Assembly (NCBI GenBank): GCA_021814085.1
Contig: JAKAJA010000026.1
Span: forward strand, 1 to 11,834
Source: Acidobacteriota bacterium
Lineage (GTDB): Bacteria; Acidobacteriota; UBA4820; DSQY01
Length of the DNA stretch: 11,834 bases
Direction of reading: 5' to 3'
Shown: positions 6,476 to 11,834 of the stretch, in pieces
Position numbering within the stretch: position 1 is the first letter of the stretch
How the letters are laid out: each line of letters opens with the position of its first letter
Program-made: the position numbers and the translations under genes
The notes under the pieces: generated by a model
What the model was told of the DNA's origin: nothing
What the model saw: the letters and a program-made list of their open reading frames with translations, nothing else
Database searches by the model: none

Positions 6476-6559
6476 CCTTAGCCTCTCTGGCTCCAACCGG
6501 TCAAGCAGATGGGCCGCCGTGGCTGAGGGCGCACTGGCCCGTCTATGCCAAATGGTCTA

Positions 6560-6586
6560 TTGCCACCTTCCGATGCGTGATATAAG
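6560..6586 (+). promoter_or_regulatory. Candidate promoter of the Kelch/PKD gene
   Basis: TTGCCA (6560-6565, 5 of 6 to consensus) and TATAAG (6581-6586, 5 of 6) are separated by 15 bases, shorter than ideal. Transcription would begin near 6593, giving a leader of about 68 bases before the start at 6661. No other credible -10 is seen in this gap. Confidence 0.4.
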
Positions 6587-6660
6587 CTTGTCCTTGAATA
6601 TCGTGGGGGTTGATTTTTTCGCGTTTGGAGTTCCGAAACTACTCATACAGGGAGGTACAC

Positions 6661-9357
6661 ATGGTCAAGTTCGTTCGTTCCTGGAGGCCCGTGCTTCTGG
6701 CTGCCCTAGGCCTGGCGATGGGCATGGCCGCTCTGGCGGCCGCACCCCCGTTCCCCGTGCAGTGGCAGGGCGTGAAGGCTCCCCTGCCTCAGGGCGCCGG
6801 TTGGACGGGTGTGGCCACCCTCAACGGGAAGATCTACGTCTTCGGAGGCCTCACGGGCACACAGACGGAAAGCTCCTACACCCTCAACACCACCCAGATC
6901 TACGACACGGCCACCAACACGTGGTCTTCGGGCGCGGCCATGCCCACGGCCCGCTACCTCTGCACGGCTTCCGTGGTCAACGGCAAGATCTACGTCATGG
7001 GCGGCCGCACCATCGATTCCAGCGGCGCGGGCGGCCCCGTGAATTCAAACGAGGCCTACGACCCGGCCACAAACAGCTGGTCGACCGGGAAGGTCACGCC
7101 CAACGCCATCCGCGGTCACATGGCTGCCGTTTGGAACGGTAAGATTTACATCTTCGGCGGCAACACGGGCACGTACCAGAAGACCGTGAGCATTTACGAC
7201 CCCGCCACCGACAACTGGAGCTCGGGCACGGCCATGCCGAACGTCCGCGGCTACGGCCAAGCCGTGGCCGTCCCCTCCAAGGGGCGCATCTACGTCATCG
7301 GCGGGGACAACGGAGGGTCAGCGTCGACCAAGTACTTGGGCAACGCCATCAGCTACGACCCCGTCGCCAACGCATGGGACGCAGGCACCATTTCCATGGT
7401 GGCCGGCGAGTTCACCTCCAACTTTGGAGCCGCGCTGGCCGACAACGGCAAGGTCTACATCTTCCCTGGAAGCAAGTGGGACTCCGTCAAGAACACTGAT
7501 ACCGGGTACTCAGGCACTATCCAGGTGCTCGACACGGCCACAAATACCATCAGCGCGGCCTCCTTCTTCACACCCAGCCCGCTGGTCCGCAACGAGGCCG
7601 AGGCCGTTAACGTGGGCGGGAAAATCTACTGCATCGGGGGCTCCTCGAGCTACGCCGCCGTCGATGTTCTGGACCCAGTCGCGGGCACCTTCTACGAGCC
7701 CAATGCGGCGACCCCGGTCTACCTCGGGGGATGCGCCGTAAGGCCCTTTGGCGGCAAGCTGTGGGTGATTGGCGGAGGCAACGGCAACGGCATGAACGCC
7801 AACGTATACAATTACGACGCCGGGGCCAACACCTGGACCAAGACGAGCGCCACCAACCCAAAGCCCGTGGGCTCCGCGGTGAATGATCTCTGGGGCACCA
7901 AGATCGCCATGGCCGACGGTTATGATTCTGCCGGCGTCAGCGGCGCCGCTCAGGTGTTCGACCCGGCCGCGGGCACTTTCGCGGCCATGGCCAACGATCC
8001 CACCCCCACCAATGCCGCCTGCGGGGCCGTCGTGGGCGACACGCTGTACGTCTTTGGCGGGTACAATGGCAGCGCCGACGTGGCCACCGGCCGGGCCCTC
8101 AACCTCACGGCCAACACGTGGAGCACCAAGGCCAGCCTTGCCAGCGCCATGGAGCAGGCCGCCGCAGCGGCCTACAACGGAAAGATCTACATTTTCGGCG
8201 GCATGATCAACAGCGGCGGCGCCGTCAACACCAACGTCATCGTCTACGATCCCGCCTCCGACTCCTTCGCGACCAAGGCCACCATGCCCATCGGCGTCTA
8301 CGGGGCCACGGCCACGGTCTACAAGAACTACATCATCATCACGGGCGGCAACAACCTATACGATCAAGGCACCTCCACCTACTACCGCCTCGCCCCCTTC
8401 TTCCAGGTCTACGACCCGGCCGCGGACTCCTTCACGAGCACGTCCATTATGTACAGCCGGTCGGGACACGGGCTGTGCGTCATCGGCGACACCCTCTACC
8501 AGGTGACGGGCGACGACGGCAACAACGGCGGATACCTTGAGGACAGACTCGATATCGCCAATTTGGGCACGGGCCCCGGCCAGCTCACGGCCTCCGCCTC
8601 GGCTGACAAAACCTCGGGCGCTACGCCGCTGACGGTCCAGTTCACCGGTTCCGCCTCGGGCGGCACGGGCCCCTACACCTACTCCTGGAGCTTCGGTGAC
8701 GACAGCGTGCCGTCCACCGAGCAGAATCCCTCCCATACCTTCACCGTGGCGGGCACCTTCCACGTCACCCTCACCGTGAAGGACTCCACCGCCGCAACGG
8801 CCACGGCCCCGGTCACCATAACCGCGGGTGCCGCCTCCATGACCGTCACCGCCTCGGCTGATAAGACCTCCGGCTCCAAGCCCCTGGCCGTCCAGTTCAC
8901 CGGGACCGTCACGGGCGGCACGCCCCCCTATACCTACCTGTGGATCTTCGGGGATGGCTCCACCAACTCCACGGACCAGAACCCGAGCCACACCTTCACC
9001 ACTGCGGGGGTCTACAACGTGGCCTTCACGGCAAAGGATTCCACCCAGGCCACCGCCACGGGGAAGGTCACCATCACCGTGACCGATGCGCCGCCCCCCG
9101 TCATCGCCTCCATGAAGAAGGCCGCGGCTCCGACGCCCTTCACCATCGTCGTCACGGGCAGTAACCTTCAGCAGAACATCAAGGTCTACATCGGCACGAG
9201 CACGACACCCTGGGCCACCGTGACCTGGAAGACCACTTCTAAGATCAAAATCGGTGGCGGCAAGGCGCTCAAGGCCGTCGTGCCCAAGGGAAAAACCACG
9301 GCCCTCCGGTTCGTCAATCCCGACGGCGGCGAGGCCCTCGGCAGCTTCAGCTGGTAA
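6661..9357 (+). CDS. Secreted Kelch-repeat, twin-PKD, IPT/TIG-like protein
   Basis: An 898-residue exported protein. Residues 1 to about 27 are a Sec signal peptide (basic start, hydrophobic core, ALAAAP). About eleven Kelch-type blades follow, each with an xGKIYVFGG-like strand (near residues 55, 107, 159, 207, 262, 319, 364, 459, 506, 555, 609), enough for one large or two smaller beta-propellers. Two PKD domains lie at about 640-722 and 727-808, both with the Y-x-W-x-FGD core and the N-P-S-H-T-F motif. The last 85 or so residues look like an IPT/TIG sandwich ending NPDGGEALGSFSW. ATG at 6661 was chosen because GGGAGGT lies 4 bases upstream and the signal peptide starts there. Such proteins usually bind glycans or proteins at the cell surface; no catalytic residues are visible. 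It is a single-gene unit with its own terminator. Confidence 0.9.
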   Translation: MVKFVRSWRPVLLAALGLAMGMAALAAAPPFPVQWQGVKAPLPQGAGWTGVATLNGKIYVFGGLTGTQTESSYTLNTTQIYDTATNTWSSGAAMPTARYLCTASVVNGKIYVMGGRTIDSSGAGGPVNSNEAYDPATNSWSTGKVTPNAIRGHMAAVWNGKIYIFGGNTGTYQKTVSIYDPATDNWSSGTAMPNVRGYGQAVAVPSKGRIYVIGGDNGGSASTKYLGNAISYDPVANAWDAGTISMVAGEFTSNFGAALADNGKVYIFPGSKWDSVKNTDTGYSGTIQVLDTATNTISAASFFTPSPLVRNEAEAVNVGGKIYCIGGSSSYAAVDVLDPVAGTFYEPNAATPVYLGGCAVRPFGGKLWVIGGGNGNGMNANVYNYDAGANTWTKTSATNPKPVGSAVNDLWGTKIAMADGYDSAGVSGAAQVFDPAAGTFAAMANDPTPTNAACGAVVGDTLYVFGGYNGSADVATGRALNLTANTWSTKASLASAMEQAAAAAYNGKIYIFGGMINSGGAVNTNVIVYDPASDSFATKATMPIGVYGATATVYKNYIIITGGNNLYDQGTSTYYRLAPFFQVYDPAADSFTSTSIMYSRSGHGLCVIGDTLYQVTGDDGNNGGYLEDRLDIANLGTGPGQLTASASADKTSGATPLTVQFTGSASGGTGPYTYSWSFGDDSVPSTEQNPSHTFTVAGTFHVTLTVKDSTAATATAPVTITAGAASMTVTASADKTSGSKPLAVQFTGTVTGGTPPYTYLWIFGDGSTNSTDQNPSHTFTTAGVYNVAFTAKDSTQATATGKVTITVTDAPPPVIASMKKAAAPTPFTIVVTGSNLQQNIKVYIGTSTTPWATVTWKTTSKIKIGGGKALKAVVPKGKTTALRFVNPDGGEALGSFSW

Positions 9358-9378
9358 GCCTATTTGATGTGTTCCAAG

Positions 9379-9408
9379 AAAGGGCGGCCTTCGGGCCGCC
9401 CTTTTTTT
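9379..9408 (+). terminator. Intrinsic terminator of the Kelch/PKD gene
   Basis: AAAGGGCGGCC (9379-9389) pairs with GGCCGCCCTTT (9394-9404) around a TTCG tetraloop, with a run of seven Ts (9402-9408), 22 bases after the stop codon. Confidence 0.93.
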
Positions 9409-9465
9409 GTTTGGAAAGTCGGTTGGGGTGCACCGCGGCCTGATGGGGCGTCCTTACGCTCTCAC

Positions 9466-9585
9466 ACCAACTTGCCTTCCATGCTAGAGCAATCACTCTT
9501 TCCCGTGGGCCGGGATACACATCCCGGCCGCGGCGAGGATGTGTATCCTCGCCTACGAGACGTAAACGACGGACGGCAAGTTGGT
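9466..9585. repeat. 120-bp palindromic element with two complementary-loop hairpins
   Basis: The ends ACCAACTTGCC (9466-9476) and GGCAAGTTGGT (9575-9585) are perfect inverted repeats; similarity continues for three of the next four bases. Inside are two back-to-back 9-bp hairpins: GGCCGGGAT/ATCCCGGCC with loop ACAC (9508-9529), and GGCGAGGAT/ATCCTCGCC with loop GTGT (9532-9553). The two loops, with flanking GAT/ATC, are exact reverse complements. No gene or clear target duplication is seen. It may be a REP/REPIN-like or MITE-like repeat, or a structured RNA element; it lies between convergent genes. Confidence 0.7.
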
Positions 9586-9642
9586 ATCAATCCCTGGATA
9601 TCTGTTGACTTTGTTCTTATTTGCCTATGTGCTTTCTTGTTC

Positions 9643-9682
9643 CCTACTCACCTACTCACCTACTCACCTACTCACCTACTCA
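9643..9682. repeat. Octanucleotide tandem repeat, 5 perfect copies
   Basis: The unit CCTACTCA is repeated five times without error, ending 17 bases before the end of the OppF-like gene. There are no spacers, so it is not a CRISPR array. Perfect short tandem units of this kind can vary in number by slippage. Confidence 0.9.
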
Positions 9683-9699
9683 ACAGCTCCCCTCTCCCG

Positions 9700-10680
9700 T
9701 CACTTCTCCGCGAAATGGCAAGCGGCCAGGTGTCCGCCGGAGAAGTCCCTCAGAGCGGGGTCCTCCGCGGCGCATCGGCCCTCGGCAAAGGGACAGCGCG
9801 GAGCGAAGCGGCAACCCCCCGGGAGGTTCGCCGCCGAGGTGAGCTCGCCCTTGAGGGAGACGTCGGGGGTGGCCCGGCCGGGCTCGGGCTCGGGGATGGC
9901 CGAAAGGAGCGCCCGGGTGTAGGGATGCAGGGGGCGAGCGAAGAGCGCCTCACCGGGGCCCACTTCCACGATGCGCCCGAGGTACATGACGGCCACCCGA
10001 GTGCTCACGTGGGCCACGACCTGGAGGCCGTGGGCGATGAAGAGGTAGGTCAGGCCGAGGTCTTCCTGGAGATCCTGCAGGAGGTTCACCACCTGGGCTT
10101 GGACGGATACGTCGAGGGCCGAGACGGGCTCGTCCAGGACGATGAATTTCGGGTTTAGTGCGATGGCGCGGGCGATGCCCACCCGCTGACGCTGGCCCCC
10201 CGAGAACTCGTGCGGGTACTTCGCCATGGCGGAAGCGTCCAACCCTACGCGCTCAAGCAGGGCCGCGGCCTTCTCCCGCCTCGCCGCTTTGTTTCCGAGG
10301 CGGTGGATCAGGAGCGGTTCGGCCACGATGTCCCCCACGCGCATCCTCGGGTTGAGGCTTCCCATGGGATCTTGAAAGACGATCTGAAAATCCTTCCTCC
10401 GGCGGCGGAGTGGTTCTCCCTTCAGGGCCAGCAGGTCCCGTCCCTCAAAGAGAACCTGGCCGGAATCGGGCTCCTGGAGGCGCACCAGGATGCGCCCCAC
10501 GGTGCTCTTGCCCGACCCCGTCTCTCCCACCAGCCCCAGGGTCTCCCCCTTGCGGATGGAAAAGCTCACGCCGTCCACGGCGTGGACGAATGCCGTGGGT
10601 CTGCCCCAAAAGCTCTTCTGCACGGGGAACCGGCAGATCAGCTCTCGCGCCTCGACGAGCGGGAGGGCGGCATCCCTCAC
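9700..10680 (-). CDS. oppF: OppF/DppF-like peptide ABC transporter ATPase
   Basis: A 326-residue cytoplasmic ATPase of the oligopeptide/dipeptide importer family. Walker A is GETGSGKST (52-60), the Q-loop is [11 protein letters not shown], the signature is FSGGQRQR, and Walker B is [12 protein letters not shown]. The C-terminal oligo_HPY region has the cysteine set [10 protein letters not shown]...C...ACH found in Opp/Dpp ATPases and thought to hold an iron-sulphur cluster. The H-loop reads FIAHGLQVV: the catalytic His is kept, but the following Asp is Gly, an uncommon change. The frame is open far upstream, but that part is a shadow of the oppD-like gene. The real start is GTG at 10680, which overlaps the oppD-like stop by four bases (GTGA) and has GGGAGG 7 bases before it. 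The two genes are therefore translationally coupled. Opp versus Dpp cannot be separated without the permease. Confidence 0.92.
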   Translation of the reverse strand: MRDAALPLVEARELICRFPVQKSFWGRPTAFVHAVDGVSFSIRKGETLGLVGETGSGKSTVGRILVRLQEPDSGQVLFEGRDLLALKGEPLRRRRKDFQIVFQDPMGSLNPRMRVGDIVAEPLLIHRLGNKAARREKAAALLERVGLDASAMAKYPHEFSGGQRQRVGIARAIALNPKFIVLDEPVSALDVSVQAQVVNLLQDLQEDLGLTYLFIAHGLQVVAHVSTRVAVMYLGRIVEVGPGEALFARPLHPYTRALLSAIPEPEPGRATPDVSLKGELTSAANLPGGCRFAPRCPFAEGRCAAEDPALRDFSGGHLAACHFAEK

Positions 10681-11672
10681 GTTGCGGCCTCCCCGAGCGA
10701 ACGCCCGTCGTCGATGGGGAAGAGGCAGCGGACCGACTGGCCTTCGGCCACCTCCCTCCATGCGGGCAAAGCCTCCCGGCAAGCCGCCTCGGCCCGGGGG
10801 CACCTGGGGGCGAAGGCGCAGGCTCGGGCGAAGGATCCGGGCTGGGCGACCTGGCCGGGGATGGCCACCAAACGGCGAGCACGGCGCCCCATCCGCGGCA
10901 GCGACTGGAGGAGGCCACGGGTGTAGGGATGAGCGGGGGCGGAAAACAGTCGGCGCACGGGAGCTTCCTCCACCACGCGGCCCGCGTACATGACGTACAC
11001 ACGTTCGGCGGCCCGCGCCACGACGCCCAGATCGTGGGTGATGAGGAGGAGCGCCATCCCCGTGCTCTGGCGAAGTTCCGACAGGAGGTCCAGGATCTGG
11101 GCTTGCACCGTCACGTCCAAGGCCGTCGTGGGCTCGTCGGCGATGAGAAGGGCCGGCTGGCACGCGAGGGCCATGGCGATCATGGCCCTCTGCCGCATCC
11201 CGCCGCTCAGCTGGTGCGGGTAGGATTTGAGGCACCGGCCGGGGTCGGACATCTGGACCCGCGCGAGGAGTTCTTCCGCCCGCACCCACGCAGCCTTCGT
11301 CCCGACCTTCTCGTGGGCCAGAACGCCCTCGGCGATCTGGCAGCCGATGGTCAGAACCGGGTTCAGCGCGGACTGCGGTTCCTGGAAGACCATGGCCGCG
11401 TCCTTGCCCCTGAAGGCGCGGAGATCCGGGGCCGACATCCCGAGGACGTCTCGCCCCCTGAAGCGGATGGTGCCTCCCACCACGTGGCCCGGCTCGGGCA
11501 CGAGTCTGAGGATGGACAGGGCCGAGAGGGTTTTCCCCGAACCCGATTCCCCCACGAGAGCCACCTGCTCCCCTTCGGCCACTTGGAAGGAGACATCCTC
11601 CACCACGGGAACGGGCCCGTTTCCCGAAGGAAATTCCACCCGCAAGTCCCGGACCTCAAGCAGATCGGCCAT
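10677..11672 (-). CDS. oppD: OppD/DppD-like peptide ABC transporter ATPase
   Basis: A 331-residue ATPase, partner of the OppF-like protein, which together would energise a peptide importer. Walker A is GESGSGKT (41-48), the Q-loop is [11 protein letters not shown], the signature is LSGGMRQR, Walker B is [12 protein letters not shown], and the H-loop is ITHDLGVVA. The C-terminal oligo_HPY segment has [14 protein letters not shown] and a final C-x-F-P. ATG at 11672 gives the canonical [10 protein letters not shown] start, although in-frame ATGs exist at 11723 and 11756. There is no ribosome site before it; instead a promoter-like pair places the predicted transcript start at the ATG, suggesting leaderless translation. 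No genes for permeases or a binding protein lie on either side in this window: upstream is a tRNA on the other strand and downstream a convergent Kelch gene. Confidence 0.92.
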   Translation of the reverse strand: MADLLEVRDLRVEFPSGNGPVPVVEDVSFQVAEGEQVALVGESGSGKTLSALSILRLVPEPGHVVGGTIRFRGRDVLGMSAPDLRAFRGKDAAMVFQEPQSALNPVLTIGCQIAEGVLAHEKVGTKAAWVRAEELLARVQMSDPGRCLKSYPHQLSGGMRQRAMIAMALACQPALLIADEPTTALDVTVQAQILDLLSELRQSTGMALLLITHDLGVVARAAERVYVMYAGRVVEEAPVRRLFSAPAHPYTRGLLQSLPRMGRRARRLVAIPGQVAQPGSFARACAFAPRCPRAEAACREALPAWREVAEGQSVRCLFPIDDGRSLGEAAT

Positions 11673-11678
11673 GCGGCA

Positions 11679-11707
11679 AGGATAGCTTGGACGCCGCTCA
11701 TGGGCAA
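11679..11707 (-). promoter_or_regulatory. Candidate leaderless promoter of the oppDF-like operon
   Basis: On the minus strand TTGCCC (11707-11702), a 17-base spacer and TATCCT (11684-11679) are followed after six bases by the ATG at 11672. Transcription would start at or next to the ATG, consistent with the missing Shine-Dalgarno. Confidence 0.4.
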
Positions 11708-11736
11708 ATCTGGCCCCGGCCATCGGCCGCAAGCCC

Positions 11737-11766
11737 TTGACAGGAATGGCTCTCAAAGACTATAGT
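11737..11766 (+). promoter_or_regulatory. Near-consensus sigma-70 promoter of the tRNA-Leu gene
   Basis: A perfect TTGACA (11737-11742), an 18-base spacer and TATAGT (11761-11766) lie just upstream of the tRNA, with transcription expected near 11773. Confidence 0.75.
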
Positions 11767-11775
11767 TGGGGTTTC

Positions 11776-11834
11776 GCCGAAGTGGCGGAATTGGCAGACG
11801 CGCTGGGTTCAGGGTCCAGTGATCTCACGGTCAT
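11776..11834 (+). tRNA. tRNA-Leu(CAG), 5' part, truncated by the window edge
   Basis: The sequence runs acceptor GCCGAAG, then TG, then the D-arm GCGGAATTGGCAGACGC typical of leucine tRNAs. The anticodon stem CTGGG/TCCAG encloses a loop with anticodon CAG (11820-11834 continue into the long variable arm). The T-arm and 3' acceptor strand lie outside the window. Confidence 0.92.

Noticed and set aside
6823..8560. DNA repeat or CRISPR-like array in the Kelch gene
   Set aside because: The recurring AACGGCAAGATCTAC-like segments are codon-level echoes of protein blades at irregular spacing.
9604..9630. Plus-strand promoter (TTGACT and TATGTG, 15 apart)
   Set aside because: No plus-strand gene follows; downstream is the 3' end of a minus-strand gene.
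9643..9682. CRISPR array
   Set aside because: The 8-bp units abut directly with no spacers.
10681..11289. An N-terminal extension of the OppF-like gene giving a 529-residue protein
   Set aside because: The extra residues are an out-of-frame reading of oppD; the GTG at 10680 overlapping the oppD stop is the natural start.
10410..11765. A 451-codon plus-strand open frame opposite the OppD-like gene
   Set aside because: It is antisense to conserved ATPase motifs and has no recognisable domain or ribosome site; a shadow.

Overview
This is high-GC bacterial chromosome with seven complete protein genes, one partial protein gene and one partial tRNA gene. The lineage cannot be fixed from the sequence alone. 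The protein mix (a tetraether-synthase-like radical SAM enzyme, a DUF4412-like exported protein, a secreted Kelch/PKD protein and a POT peptide transporter) would suit an Acidobacteriota-like or other deep Gram-negative-type bacterium; this is inference.

Layout. (1) Minus strand, 2815 down to 1: an apparent three-gene operon encoding an exported DUF4412-like protein, a PHP-domain metal-dependent phosphoesterase, and a radical SAM protein that runs off the left edge. The radical SAM protein has the N-terminal cysteine clusters and core motifs of the Tes/Mss/MJ0619-type family, whose characterised members couple lipid tails or alkylate unactivated carbons. (2) Plus strand, 3050-4570: a NapH/CcoG-like polytopic membrane protein with two 4Fe-4S sites, divergent from the operon, then a small four-helix membrane protein. 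(3) 4571-4839: a 269-bp MITE-like element with 15-bp terminal inverted repeats and a TAA duplication. It sits exactly at the stop codon of the small membrane gene and separates that gene from a strong bidirectional terminator. (4) Minus strand, 6431-5016: a POT-family proton-coupled peptide transporter, with a degenerate heptamer array touching its stop codon. (5) Plus strand, 6661-9357: a secreted 898-residue protein with Kelch repeats, two PKD domains and an IPT/TIG-like C-terminal domain, closed by an intrinsic terminator. (6) 9409-9699: an intergenic region with a 120-bp palindromic element, holding two hairpins with mutually complementary loops, and five perfect copies of an 8-bp repeat. 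(7) Minus strand, 11672-9700: translationally coupled OppD-like and OppF-like ABC ATPases with no permease or binding-protein gene next to them in the window. (8) Right edge: a partial tRNA-Leu(CAG) behind a near-consensus promoter.

How the genes may work together. The radical SAM/PHP/DUF4412-like operon is the most interesting part: a possible membrane-lipid-modifying cassette, with a divergent membrane ferredoxin that could plausibly handle electrons for an iron-sulphur enzyme. That link is positional only. The POT carrier and the Opp-type ATPases both suggest peptide use, in keeping with a proteolytic or scavenging lifestyle.
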